Positions 37,035 to 46,472 of a stretch of DNA of 64,000 nucleotides are shown here, in pieces. The stretch is from Glaciecola petra (lineage in GTDB: Bacteria > Pseudomonadota > Gammaproteobacteria > Enterobacterales > Alteromonadaceae). Position 1 is the stretch's first letter. Each line of letters starts with the position of its first letter. The position numbers and the translations under genes are program-made. Under the pieces are notes generated by a model, which searched no databases, was not told where the DNA came from, and saw nothing but the letters and a program-made list of their open reading frames with translations. Where the stretch lies: contig NZ_JAVRHX010000001.1 in the NCBI RefSeq assembly GCF_031846345.1, forward strand, positions 992,001 through 1,056,000, in the 5' to 3' direction.

Positions 37035-39122
37035 ATGTCAGATTTAGCCCATTACAGAAATATTGGTATTTTTGCTCACGTAGATGCGGGCAAAACGACC
37101 ACCACAGAACGAATTTTAAAACTTACCGGTAAAATACATAAAACTGGTGAAGTGCACGACGGTGAATCAACTACTGATTTCATGGAGCAAGAGGCTGAGC
37201 GTGGTATTACTATCCAATCAGCAGCAACAACTTGTTTCTGGAGAGATCATCGTATGAATATCATCGATACTCCTGGACACGTTGATTTTACTGTAGAAGT
37301 ATATCGTTCATTGAAAGTACTTGATGGCGGTGTTGGCGTATTCTGTGGTTCTGGTGGCGTTGAGCCTCAATCAGAAACTAACTGGCGCTATGCTAACGAA
37401 TCTGAAGTAGCTCGTGTTATTTTTGTTAACAAACTCGACCGTATGGGTGCAGACTTTTACCGAGTGGTAAAACAGGTTAAAGATGTACTTGGTGCAAATC
37501 CTTTAGTTATGGCATTGCCCATTGGAATCGAAGACGATTTTGTTGGTATTGTTGATGTGCTAGAGAAAAAAGCATACGTATGGGACGATACTGGTTTACC
37601 GGAGAACTTCGAAATTACAGACGTTCCTGCTGATATGGTTGACAAAGTTGAAGAATACCATGAACAACTCGTTGAAACTGCGTTAGAGCAAGACGACGAC
37701 TTGTTAATGGCTTATATGGAAGGCGAAGAGCCAACTATTGAGCAAGTTAAGCACTGTATTCGTGAAGGTACACGTAAACTAGACTTCTTCCCAACTTACT
37801 GTGGTTCTGCGTTTAAGAACAAAGGTGTTCAAAACGTACTAGATGCTGTTGTTGATTATTTGCCTAGCCCTACAGAAGTAGACGCACAAGAGCTAACTGA
37901 TCCTCAAACAGGTGAGCCTACTGGTGAAGTTGCTAAAGTAGATGTAAACGAACCATTTAGAGCCCTTGCATTTAAAATAATGGATGACCGTTTTGGTGCG
38001 CTAACCTTTATTCGAGTATATTCTGGTACCTTAAACAAAGGCGATACCATTTTGAATTCGGCTACCGGTAAAACTGAGCGTATTGGCCGAATGGTTGAGA
38101 TGCACGCAGATGACCGTACTGAATTAAATAGCGCTCAAGCCGGCGATATTATCGCGATTGTTGGCATGAAGAACGTTCAAACAGGCCACACCTTATGTGA
38201 TCCTAAGCATGAATGTACGCTTGAGCCTATGATTTTCCCTGATCCAGTAATCTCTATTGCCGTTGCACCTAAAGATAAGGGTTCAACTGAAAAAATGGGT
38301 ATTGCTATCGGTAAAATGGTTGCTGAAGATCCGTCTTTCCAAGTTGAGACAGATGAAGATTCAGGCGAGACTATCCTTAAGGGAATGGGCGAGCTTCACT
38401 TAGATATTAAAGTCGATATCCTTAAGCGTACTTACGGCGTTGAATTGGTAGTAGGGCAGCCGCAAGTTGCTTATCGTGAAACCATTACGCAAGCGGTTGA
38501 AGATTCTTACACGCACAAGAAGCAGTCTGGTGGTTCTGGTCAGTTTGGTAAAATTGACTATAGAATTCGTCCAGGTGAGCCAAACAGTGGTTATGTATTT
38601 AACTCTATTGTTGTGGGCGGTAATGTTCCAAAAGAATTCTTCCCAGCAATTGAAAAGGGTTTCAAGGGCATGATGGCTGAAGGCGTATTGGCTGGCTTCC
38701 CTGTGTTAGACGTTGAAGTTGAGCTTTACGACGGTGGTTTCCACGCGGTTGATTCATCTGCAGTAGCGTTTGAAATAGCAGCTAAAGGCGCATTCCGTCA
38801 GTCTATACCAAAAGCGGGTCCACAACTGATCGAGCCAATTATGAAAGTCGACGTATTTACGCCTGACGACCATGTAGGTGATGTAATCGGTGACCTAAAC
38901 CGTCGTCGTGGCATGATTAAAGATCAAGAAGCTGGCGTAACAGGCGTGCGTGTTAAAGCAGATGTGCCTCTTTCAGAAATGTTTGGTTATATCGGACACT
39001 TACGTACAATGACGTCTGGCCGTGGTCAGTTCTCGATGGAATTTTCACACTATATGCCTTGCCCGGCTAATGTGTCAGAGAAGGTCATTGAAGAAGTAAA
39101 AGCGCGTAAAGCAGCAAAATAA
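37035..39122 (+). CDS. fusA: Elongation factor G, second paralog type (EF-G2)
   Basis: The 695-residue GTPase has G1 AHVDAGKTTTTERIL, DTPGHVDF, NKLDRMGAD and all five EF-G domains. It lacks str-operon neighbours (rpsL, rpsG, tuf) and its opening MSDLAHYRNIGIFAHVDAGK with GEVHDGESTTDFMEQEAERG resembles the stand-alone EF-G2 of Shewanella, Vibrio and Pseudomonas, so a first fusA probably exists elsewhere. I use ATG 37035 (family start) rather than GTG 37026. It may act in translocation or ribosome recycling. It is monocistronic with its own -10 and a terminator. Confidence 0.94.
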   Translation: MSDLAHYRNIGIFAHVDAGKTTTTERILKLTGKIHKTGEVHDGESTTDFMEQEAERGITIQSAATTCFWRDHRMNIIDTPGHVDFTVEVYRSLKVLDGGVGVFCGSGGVEPQSETNWRYANESEVARVIFVNKLDRMGADFYRVVKQVKDVLGANPLVMALPIGIEDDFVGIVDVLEKKAYVWDDTGLPENFEITDVPADMVDKVEEYHEQLVETALEQDDDLLMAYMEGEEPTIEQVKHCIREGTRKLDFFPTYCGSAFKNKGVQNVLDAVVDYLPSPTEVDAQELTDPQTGEPTGEVAKVDVNEPFRALAFKIMDDRFGALTFIRVYSGTLNKGDTILNSATGKTERIGRMVEMHADDRTELNSAQAGDIIAIVGMKNVQTGHTLCDPKHECTLEPMIFPDPVISIAVAPKDKGSTEKMGIAIGKMVAEDPSFQVETDEDSGETILKGMGELHLDIKVDILKRTYGVELVVGQPQVAYRETITQAVEDSYTHKKQSGGSGQFGKIDYRIRPGEPNSGYVFNSIVVGGNVPKEFFPAIEKGFKGMMAEGVLAGFPVLDVEVELYDGGFHAVDSSAVAFEIAAKGAFRQSIPKAGPQLIEPIMKVDVFTPDDHVGDVIGDLNRRRGMIKDQEAGVTGVRVKADVPLSEMFGYIGHLRTMTSGRGQFSMEFSHYMPCPANVSEKVIEEVKARKAAK

Positions 39123-39153
39123 TTGTTTAAACTAGCTTTTCTTAAATAAAAAT

Positions 39154-39184
39154 AAAAAGCCGTTCAACTTGAACGGCTTTTTTG
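39154..39184. terminator. Bidirectional terminator between fusA and a WS/DGAT gene
   Basis: AAAAGCCGTTC, loop AACTT and GAACGGCTTTTTT lie between convergent genes, with A and T runs on either side. Confidence 0.9.
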
Positions 39185-39212
39185 TATCTTAATTTTGCTA
39201 ACACCTTATTTA

Positions 39213-40613
39213 CTAGCGTATGACGATATCTTTTATGCTGAGTGAATCATCGTCGACGCATTTTTCTAGCATATTAAATGCGGCATGAAAATACTTCACC
39301 ATATTGTCTAAGCTGTCTATTTTAGAATCACACGAAACTAAGCCTATTTGCGCTATTCCGTTATAAGTAACCACGGTAATATTAACACCGCCACCTGGAG
39401 TGATAGTCGAAATTGGATAATTTGACAGTAATTTAGCATCTTTAAAGTAAAGTGTATTGGCAGGGCCAGGCATGTTACTAACCAAAATATTACCAATGGG
39501 TCGAAACCAATCTGATATATGTAAAACTTCAAATAATGTTGAGAAAGATTGAATTAGCAAAGTGTAGTAACTAAAAGCGGCAGGGTGTGATTCTCTCGCT
39601 ACGGATTTTACAATGCGGTGGTTTTCAATAATTTGTCGTAGCCTTAAATAAGGATCATGTTCATCGAAGGCCAGTTTAACCGGCACAATAGCGATTTGAT
39701 TACCTGCTGTTGTTTCACCTGGTTTACGCAAATTAACTGGCATGTTGGTATATAGGGCTTTATCAAACCCTTGACCATGTTCTTCGAGAAAACGGTGAAC
39801 ACCAATATCGAAGGCGCATAATAGTATTTCGTTTGCAGAGGCCCTTAAACGCTTTGCTAGCTTAGTTACTCGAGTAAAATCTATATCCATACTCGATACT
39901 ACACGACCAATTTTTACTTGGCCTGTCAAAATGGTTTTTGTGCCAGTAAATGGAATTGGCATGTAAACACGATTGATCCACAGTAGTTTTAGCATCAAAC
40001 GGAAGATAATCCAAAGCAGGTCTTTTATCGCAACTATAAACCCCCAAAGTCCCGTCAGTATTCGTTTAAATATATTTACCTTGGGCTTTGTTCTTGATGC
40101 GCTTTTTGAGGCCCACACGGGCACAAAATCGGAGCTGTTAATGTTTTCACTGTATCCTTTTTGAAATATTCGAATAAGCGAGGCACCATCACCACACATA
40201 TGATGCACTTTGACATAAATGGCAAATACTTTACTTTGTTTATCTTTAATAAGATGGTATTGCCAAAGGGGTTTGTCTCTATCTAGCCAACTTTCATGCA
40301 ATTTAGCGACAAACTTATGCAGTTTCACCTTATTTGTGATGTCATCTACAATATGTAATTGCACATGGTATTGCATATTAATTTGTTTGGTAGGTGTTAA
40401 TTTAATTGGGTATCCCAAAAACTGGCTTACTTTGCAGTTAAATGGAGTCACAGCACTGTCAAAACTTTGTAATTCAGCGTAAAGTTGGTCAACATAGTCA
40501 GTGGGGGCGTTTTCAGGTATTTCTAATAATTGCATAGCCGCCACATGCTTGGGATTTGCTTTTGACTCAGTTATCCAGAACATTCGGTCTAGAAATGAAA
40601 TCTTTTTGCTCAA
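39213..40613 (-). CDS. Wax ester synthase/diacylglycerol acyltransferase family protein (copy 1, divergent)
   Basis: This 466-residue WS/DGAT family member has the catalytic HHxxxDG motif as HHMCGDG (137-143), DKPLWQYHLI in place of ERPLWE, and SNMPGPANTLYF near the C-terminus. Its second conserved motif, ND[VI]VLA in the other three copies, reads NEILLC, so it is the most divergent. The family transfers acyl groups from acyl-CoA to fatty alcohols or diacylglycerol; activity of this copy is uncertain. The start is TTG with GGGGA 7 bases upstream. It begins the lipid-storage region and is divergent from an orphan parA. Confidence 0.85.
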   Translation of the reverse strand: MSKKISFLDRMFWITESKANPKHVAAMQLLEIPENAPTDYVDQLYAELQSFDSAVTPFNCKVSQFLGYPIKLTPTKQINMQYHVQLHIVDDITNKVKLHKFVAKLHESWLDRDKPLWQYHLIKDKQSKVFAIYVKVHHMCGDGASLIRIFQKGYSENINSSDFVPVWASKSASRTKPKVNIFKRILTGLWGFIVAIKDLLWIIFRLMLKLLWINRVYMPIPFTGTKTILTGQVKIGRVVSSMDIDFTRVTKLAKRLRASANEILLCAFDIGVHRFLEEHGQGFDKALYTNMPVNLRKPGETTAGNQIAIVPVKLAFDEHDPYLRLRQIIENHRIVKSVARESHPAAFSYYTLLIQSFSTLFEVLHISDWFRPIGNILVSNMPGPANTLYFKDAKLLSNYPISTITPGGGVNITVVTYNGIAQIGLVSCDSKIDSLDNMVKYFHAAFNMLEKCVDDDSLSIKDIVIR

Positions 40614-40713
40614 GAACGTGTCCCCTACATAATTTTTCTGGCACTTTGGTACCAGAGTATTATCATTCTACAATACAAGCAATTGAAAATAATGGCTGAT
40701 GGAGAGTAAAAGC

Positions 40714-41484
40714 GTGATAAGAGTATTGTTCAATAAAAAAGGTGGCGTGGGCAAATCAAGTCTAACAGTCAATTTAGCGGCCATTTCGGCAAGTAAAGGC
40801 TTTCGTACCTTAATAATAGACTTAGATACTCAGTGCAATAGCACAGCTTACCTAGACGCTCTAGCAACACCAGAAGAAAGCACAATTGCTGATCTTTTTG
40901 AGCAAACGATTACTTTTCATCTCCATCGTCGAGCAGCTATTGAATATTGCAAGACAACCCAAGTGGACAATTTATTTATTATCCCGGGGGCTCAACGTTT
41001 AAACGAATTAGAAAGTGAGCTGCATAGTCGACATAAAATATATAAATTACGAGAAGCGCTTGAATCCATGAGCAAAGACTTTGATCATATTTATATTGAT
41101 ACAGCTCCTGCGTTGAATTTTTATAGCTTATCGGCGCTAATCGCGTCAGATAGGTGCCTAATTCCGATAGATTGCGATGATTTTGCACGCCAAGGTTTGT
41201 ATAGTTTGCAGCAAAAAATTGCAGAAATTAAGGAAGATCACAATCCTAAATTAGAAATTGAGGGCATCATTGCAAATCAATTTATGACAAATGCTAATTT
41301 ACCTAAACAGATTATTAACGAATTAATTGCAGAGGGCTATCCTGTGCTGAATGAATATATTAGCCAATCGGTAAAAATGCGTGAATCTCATCAAGCGAAA
41401 AAGCCGCTTATAACATTTGCACCTAAACATAAACTTAGTTTATCGCTGTTAGCTATTTTTGATTTATTGGAAAACGGAAATTAG
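40714..41484 (+). CDS. Orphan ParA-family ATPase
   Basis: A deviant Walker A KGGVGKS (residues 9-15), DLDTQCNSTAYL and DTAPALNFYS define a ParA/MinD-type partitioning ATPase of 256 residues. I choose GTG 40714 (MIRVLFNKKGG), 9 bases after GGAG; an ATG at 40699 would put that site inside the gene. No parB or parS-like repeat is adjacent, so it is not a standard chromosome partition pair. Orphan ParA proteins position cargoes such as chemoreceptor arrays, carboxysomes or pili. Its setting among lipid-storage genes permits a role in granule placement, which is only inference. Confidence 0.85.
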   Translation: MIRVLFNKKGGVGKSSLTVNLAAISASKGFRTLIIDLDTQCNSTAYLDALATPEESTIADLFEQTITFHLHRRAAIEYCKTTQVDNLFIIPGAQRLNELESELHSRHKIYKLREALESMSKDFDHIYIDTAPALNFYSLSALIASDRCLIPIDCDDFARQGLYSLQQKIAEIKEDHNPKLEIEGIIANQFMTNANLPKQIINELIAEGYPVLNEYISQSVKMRESHQAKKPLITFAPKHKLSLSLLAIFDLLENGN

Positions 41485-41518
41485 AGCAAGTAGCATTTAG
41501 GACTTTATACCCGTTTGC

Positions 41519-42733
41519 TTACATAAAAACTAAATACAATTGCATAAAACCCGCACCCATACCCAAAAGGGCGCCTGTGAGTATGAGTTTCCACTCATCT
41601 GCCTCGTAGGCTGGACGGAGCACACCTTCAAACTCTTCAGGGCTGAGTGCCCGCATCCTTTCACATAAGTCATCACCAATGCGCAATGCTTTGTTCGAAT
41701 ATTCGAAGGCATAGGGTAAGTATTTATCAGAGTCTTCAAAAATACGTCTGCTCGCCAGCTCTTTCATTTTATAGTAGGACTCAGAGCCCACACCAATAGC
41801 AAAATATGGCTGTGTTATCGCGATATAACGTTCAATTGCATCGTTTACATGCAACTCCATCAATTCTAACAATTGTTCAGACCCAGAACCATGTAAGGCA
41901 ATTTCAGTGATGTTTTCGGAGGTCATTAACTTTTCTTCTATGATGTCCGAATATACCCTCGAGACTTCGTGTTGGCGTTTTAAAAACATACCTTGAATGG
42001 TCAAACCCAAAAATTTAACAGGTTGTTTGGGTTCAAAGATAATTTTTATTGCTATCCAATTGGTTAAATAGCCTACAATTAAACCCCCAAGTGGCAGCAC
42101 CCACCATTGCGGAAAAACAATCCAGACTAGCATTGTTGGTAAGCCAAATAACAAACCGAACCAAAAGCCAGAACGTTCAATAAACGGATATTCTTTAGCC
42201 CCTGACTTTAGAAAAATTTCGTTAATTAATGCCGGAGATTCGACTAATTTTTTGACCACGAGCTCTTTAATATCGACGATTTCTTCAATATTGTGCTGAA
42301 AATCATCGACCATGTTGCCAACAATGTTTGGGATGTCTGCTTCGATTCGAGCGTAGACTAAATTTTTTCCTTGAACTGGCAACGATGCCCAGAGTTGCGG
42401 GGCACACTCTCGCATGACCTCGTTTACAATTTTTCGCAGGACTTGTTTCAAACGACGGTCTATTGCTTTAGTTAATTCATTTGAATCAATCCGGGCAGCA
42501 AGCTCTTGTACACTTAATAATTTACCAAGCACAAGCTCTACAGCAATTTCTGCCATTTCTTGACGCTTGGCTGGAATGAGTCCTTGCCATCCAAATATTG
42601 GCTTTATTCCAACAAACTGAATAGGATAAAACATCATTTTCAGTGCCAGGAAATTAGTGCAATACCCCACAATCGCGCTGATTAAGGGAATTGACAATAA
42701 AGTAAGTGTTTCTATATTTAAACCAAGATTCAT
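41519..42733 (-). CDS. DUF445 family membrane protein
   Basis: The 404 residues show the DUF445 internal duplication: GYCTNFLALKMMFYPIQF followed by GWQGLIPAKRQEMAEIA, and GYLTNWIAIKIIFEPKQP followed by LTIQGMFLKRQHEVS. Membrane segments lie at the N-terminus, in the middle (FWFGLLFGLPTMLVWIVF) and at the C-terminus (ILTGALLGMGAGFMQLYL). Function is unknown. It is convergent with parA and divergent from the patatin gene. Confidence 0.87.
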   Translation of the reverse strand: MNLGLNIETLTLLSIPLISAIVGYCTNFLALKMMFYPIQFVGIKPIFGWQGLIPAKRQEMAEIAVELVLGKLLSVQELAARIDSNELTKAIDRRLKQVLRKIVNEVMRECAPQLWASLPVQGKNLVYARIEADIPNIVGNMVDDFQHNIEEIVDIKELVVKKLVESPALINEIFLKSGAKEYPFIERSGFWFGLLFGLPTMLVWIVFPQWWVLPLGGLIVGYLTNWIAIKIIFEPKQPVKFLGLTIQGMFLKRQHEVSRVYSDIIEEKLMTSENITEIALHGSGSEQLLELMELHVNDAIERYIAITQPYFAIGVGSESYYKMKELASRRIFEDSDKYLPYAFEYSNKALRIGDDLCERMRALSPEEFEGVLRPAYEADEWKLILTGALLGMGAGFMQLYLVFM

Positions 42734-42908
42734 AAAATTGGAACGCGCCGTCTAATTATTTTATTTGTAGGCTAACTTCATGCCTATCAGGCTACCATCG
42801 GAATCAAGATGGTCAACACAAAAAAAGAAATATTAGTCAATTTAGGTAGCTAATTCTAATTATTTACGTTTAAATTTAGCGATTATTTCGAAAAAGAGAC
42901 TAAATAGC

Positions 42909-44384
42909 ATGGCAAATAAAAGACTTTCTGAATTAGAGAACGTCATGAAAACAGCCGAGTCGTATGCTGAATACAAAGAAGCTGCTCAAGCCCATGATGA
43001 GTTGTCGGGCGCAAACGAATGGAAGGCAAAAGATGCATGTAAAGATTACGACTATCGTGCAATTCGAAAACGCGTTCAACGAATAAAACAAGCCAGAGCA
43101 AACAATGACGCTATTGGGTTGATGTATATCTTGCATGAAGGATTACATGGGAACTTGGGAAATATAGCAGCGTCGTCTTTGAACGCTCAGGCCAAAATAG
43201 GCACCAAAAGGCTAATTGAAGAATTTATTGAGCAAGTATGTGAATCTTTAGATTTTATTTATCAGGCAGATGAAAACATAATTGATTACTACGAAAAGCT
43301 TTCATTTTTTGATGAAACCGCACATGCATTTGGCCGCAGTTGCTTGATGTTAAGCGGTGGCGCAGGCTTAGGCTTCTTTCATGGTGGTGTACTGAAATGT
43401 TTAGTAGAACATGACTTGTTGCCAGACGTACTATCTGGTGCTAGCGCAGGTTCTATACTTGCGGCACTTGTTGGGACCAGAACCAATGAAGAACTAAAAG
43501 ACATATTAACGCCAGATGTTATCCATTCAAAATTTAGTGAATGGCGCTTATGGAACGGGTTTAGTAAAGATAGCTTGTTTGATAGCACAAACCTCGAAAA
43601 TGCACTAATCGAGCTATTCGACTTAACTACGTTTGAAGAAGCATTCAAAAAAACGGGGAAACACGTAACGATTACAGTGTCACCCGCCGATTTACATCAG
43701 CACTCTCGATTATTAAACGCAAAAACATCACCCAATGCAATTATTTCGCAAGCGGTAAGAGCTTCTTGTGCCATTCCCATTGTATTTTCTGCGGTGCAGC
43801 TGAAAGCAAAAAATCAAGCAGGAGAAGTGGTACCTTATATTCCTAACCGTCGTTTTGCTGATGGCTCTATCATGGCCGATTTACCTTTTAAACGTTTGGC
43901 CCGCCTGTATGGAGTGAATCATAGTATTGTGAGTCAAACCAACCCTATCTCTACTTTGTTTAGGGCACGTGATAAGCGTGATACATCTGGTATTGTTGGC
44001 TTAAGTATGCGTTATGTGGCCAAGTTAGCCAAAATAAATAGCATTTATGCATTTGACGTGCTTGAAAACGCGATTAGCCATCGTCAAACCAAATTGGGTA
44101 TTCATAAAGTACGTTCAATTATTGACCAGCAGTATATGGGAGATATTAACATTTTACCTGACCCCACTATTGCCAATTTTCTCCATATTGTCTCTAACCC
44201 TAGTAAAAAGAGTCTTGCAGAACTATTTGAACATGGTGAAAGAGCGACTTGGCCACAACTTGATTTGGTTAAAAGAAACACCCTCATTAGTAAGACTTTA
44301 CGCAAATATTTGAAGTTATTAAAGGAACGAGAAGCACGGATTTTAGGCAAGCATAATGGATTAAAAGTTGTAGGTGATAACTAA
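42909..44384 (+). CDS. Patatin-like phospholipase with DUF3336 N-terminal domain
   Basis: The 491-residue protein has an N-terminal DUF3336-type helical domain (AEYKEAAQAHDELSGANEWK) followed by a patatin domain from about residue 140. The oxyanion motif is GGAGLGFFHGG, the nucleophile S179 lies in SGASAGS, and D318 in FADGSIMADLP completes the Ser-Asp dyad. This combination is also found in eukaryotic triacylglycerol lipases of the Tgl3-5 type, so it may release fatty acids from stored lipid or phospholipid. Its place between WS/DGAT genes fits lipid mobilisation, which is inference. Confidence 0.9.
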   Translation: MANKRLSELENVMKTAESYAEYKEAAQAHDELSGANEWKAKDACKDYDYRAIRKRVQRIKQARANNDAIGLMYILHEGLHGNLGNIAASSLNAQAKIGTKRLIEEFIEQVCESLDFIYQADENIIDYYEKLSFFDETAHAFGRSCLMLSGGAGLGFFHGGVLKCLVEHDLLPDVLSGASAGSILAALVGTRTNEELKDILTPDVIHSKFSEWRLWNGFSKDSLFDSTNLENALIELFDLTTFEEAFKKTGKHVTITVSPADLHQHSRLLNAKTSPNAIISQAVRASCAIPIVFSAVQLKAKNQAGEVVPYIPNRRFADGSIMADLPFKRLARLYGVNHSIVSQTNPISTLFRARDKRDTSGIVGLSMRYVAKLAKINSIYAFDVLENAISHRQTKLGIHKVRSIIDQQYMGDINILPDPTIANFLHIVSNPSKKSLAELFEHGERATWPQLDLVKRNTLISKTLRKYLKLLKEREARILGKHNGLKVVGDN

Positions 44385-44501
44385 TTTCTTTTTACAGTCA
44401 TTTAAAAATCGAATGGAAACTAGCTCGATGACCAATTTACATGCAATGCAAGCAATAGCCAGGTTTAATGGCGTACTTATTGATAGATCGTCTGAGTAAG
44501 T

Positions 44502-45506
44502 ATGATTAACTTTAGTTTTTCAAAACTTAAATCAAGCCATGAAGGGCCATGGCTAATAGTCGATTTATTTATGCTTTTTTTATTAGTCGTAAATTTATGT
44601 TGGCTTTTATTTGACGGCCTTTTTGCTACTGGGGCGTTTAAAGCTTTGTTATCGTCTTTATCACCAAGCATAGTAGAAGCTTACGCGCCTGTGCATGAGA
44701 ATTTTTTACTCTATGATTTAGCTTTTATAGCGATTTTTTTAGCAGAATTTTGTGTGCGTTGGGTAGCTGCCGTTGTGCGTAAAATCTATACTAGATGGTA
44801 TTTCTTCCCCTTTATTCATTGGTATGACCTAGTAGGTTGTATTCCTTTGGGTGGAGCTAGGGTTTTCAGGTTTCTACGTATTTTTTCAATATTATACCGT
44901 TTACAAAAATTTGAAATCATTGATATTCGGAATACAGCGGTTTATCGCTTTATTACTTTTTACTACAACGTGTTTGTGGAAGAGTTAAGTGACCGCATAG
45001 TGGTAAAGGTGTTGTCAGATGCGCAAAAAGACATTGCAGCCGGCTCACCGCTCATTGAAGATATTGGTAGTAAAGTCATTGCTTCACGTCTGCCTATTCT
45101 CACCCAGTGGGTATCCTCTGTCATGGTGCATGTGGGGGAATCTATTGAGCAAAATAAACATGCAGAATCGGTTATCAATCATGTTCATACCAGCGTATCA
45201 AAAGCTGTACGTGAAAACCCTCAGGTGGCATCTTTAAAATTAGTACCCGTGCTAGGCAATACTATTGAAAGAACCTTAGAGCAATCGGTGACTGATATTG
45301 TCACCAAATCTATTATTAATTTACTTAAGGATGCCACACCCGAAAAAATTGATGATTTTATTGAACATGGCCTGGGTCGCTTTTCAAGTGAAGACCATAT
45401 GCTAGACCAAGAAGTTCTTTTAATTGTTAATGAGTGTATCGAACTTATTAAACAACACGTGTCTCAGAAGCGTTGGAAAGAAACGTTTCAAGAGGACCTC
45501 ACTTAA
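44502..45506 (+). CDS. Membrane protein with voltage-sensor-like helices, no pore, unknown function
   Basis: The 334 residues start with three hydrophobic segments (about 17-39, 69-91, 102-118) and then a helix with arginines every third residue: GARVFRFLRIFSILYRL (R120, R123, R126). With acidic residues in the preceding helices (E82; WYDL D109) this resembles the S1-S4 voltage-sensor module of Ion_trans channels. No S5-pore-S6 follows; the C-terminal 190 residues are predicted soluble, helical and acidic. It starts 117 bases after the patatin gene and overlaps the convergent downstream gene by 4 bases. Confidence 0.72.
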   Translation: MINFSFSKLKSSHEGPWLIVDLFMLFLLVVNLCWLLFDGLFATGAFKALLSSLSPSIVEAYAPVHENFLLYDLAFIAIFLAEFCVRWVAAVVRKIYTRWYFFPFIHWYDLVGCIPLGGARVFRFLRIFSILYRLQKFEIIDIRNTAVYRFITFYYNVFVEELSDRIVVKVLSDAQKDIAAGSPLIEDIGSKVIASRLPILTQWVSSVMVHVGESIEQNKHAESVINHVHTSVSKAVRENPQVASLKLVPVLGNTIERTLEQSVTDIVTKSIINLLKDATPEKIDDFIEHGLGRFSSEDHMLDQEVLLIVNECIELIKQHVSQKRWKETFQEDLT

Positions 45507-46234
45507 AATTTAAACCGTAAATTACCCTCCTCAACAATGACTTCTCTACCATATAAACTAAACAAATATTCTTCAAATTCTTTAGGATCCAGCTGGTATT
45601 GTAATTCTTCGCTTTGAGCAAAATCACTGACCAGCGCTTCTATTTGTGGTCTATGGTAGTCGAGTATACGCTGCTTACTACCAGATAAATAAAGCTTCAT
45701 ATAGTCTACCGCTAGGTCTGAGCCACCGCCTGTTAACAAGCCAATGGCTGACTTAACTGTACCCGTTAATAAGTTTTGGAAAGGTACGGGGAACAATAAG
45801 CCAAGTAATTCTTTACTGTCCTCAATAATTGAATATTCATCATTTACTAACTGTACATTGCTTACTAATAGTTTTTCTAGCTTTACTATATTGGTGTCCA
45901 CTTCGTAAATAGGATAGGCCTGCAGGTGAATAGTAATGTGCGCACGATATATCGGTTTTACTGTTGGCCCAATTAATAAACTTCCTAGCAAATGTACGTC
46001 AATAAGTGCTTCATTCTTGGGCATAGAAATTTGTGCTTCCAATAAACTCAGTTCACCCTTACTCACCGGAACTTCAATTGGAAAGGTTTCTGGTAAATGT
46101 TTATCCACAGCAGATTTTAATTCAGAGGAGGAATAATCTGCATGCGTTAATCTACCTAATTTGATGAGTATTCTAGCGGAAATTAAGCGAAGTTTTAGGC
46201 GCCAGTCTGGCTTCATAGTGGTCATTCTATTCAC
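45503..46234 (-). CDS. Conserved-looking protein of unknown function
   Basis: The 243 residues lack a signal peptide. The middle is beta-rich with alternating hydrophobics (EVPVSKGELSLLEAQISMPK, LLGSLLIGPTVKPIYRAHIT and IHLQAYPIYEVDTNIVKLEK), reminiscent of DUF1439/YceB-type lipid-binding barrels, but I cannot assign it. The C-terminal part is helical and ends REVIVEEGNLRFKF. The start may be GTG 46234 or ATG 46225. Its end overlaps the convergent voltage-sensor-like gene by 4 bases. Confidence 0.65.
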   Translation of the reverse strand: MNRMTTMKPDWRLKLRLISARILIKLGRLTHADYSSSELKSAVDKHLPETFPIEVPVSKGELSLLEAQISMPKNEALIDVHLLGSLLIGPTVKPIYRAHITIHLQAYPIYEVDTNIVKLEKLLVSNVQLVNDEYSIIEDSKELLGLLFPVPFQNLLTGTVKSAIGLLTGGGSDLAVDYMKLYLSGSKQRILDYHRPQIEALVSDFAQSEELQYQLDPKEFEEYLFSLYGREVIVEEGNLRFKF

Positions 46235-46472
46235 AATAATTGCTTTATTGTGTCGATAAGTGAGTTTATGTCAAGAAATGAGTTTTGACTGCATTAGGAC
46301 TGTACAGAAAATAAAACGCAACTGATTTAACAGAAAAGTAACACTTGGTATTCTTTTTTGATACACTAACTGGTAGGACATCAGATGAGTTGCAAAAGAA
46401 TAAAGTTCTTTTATTTCACTCTAATTTTGATGAGTAGTAGTAGTCAATTTTATCAGGTAGTGACCGTATTTT

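Noticed and set aside
40714..41484. Chromosome or plasmid partition locus and nearby origin
   Set aside because: No parB, parS-like repeats, dnaA or rep gene are near; only an isolated ParA-type ATPase is present.
44428..44499. A 23-codon frame ending just before the voltage-sensor-like gene
   Set aside because: It has no clear ribosome site; it could be a leader peptide, but nothing supports that.
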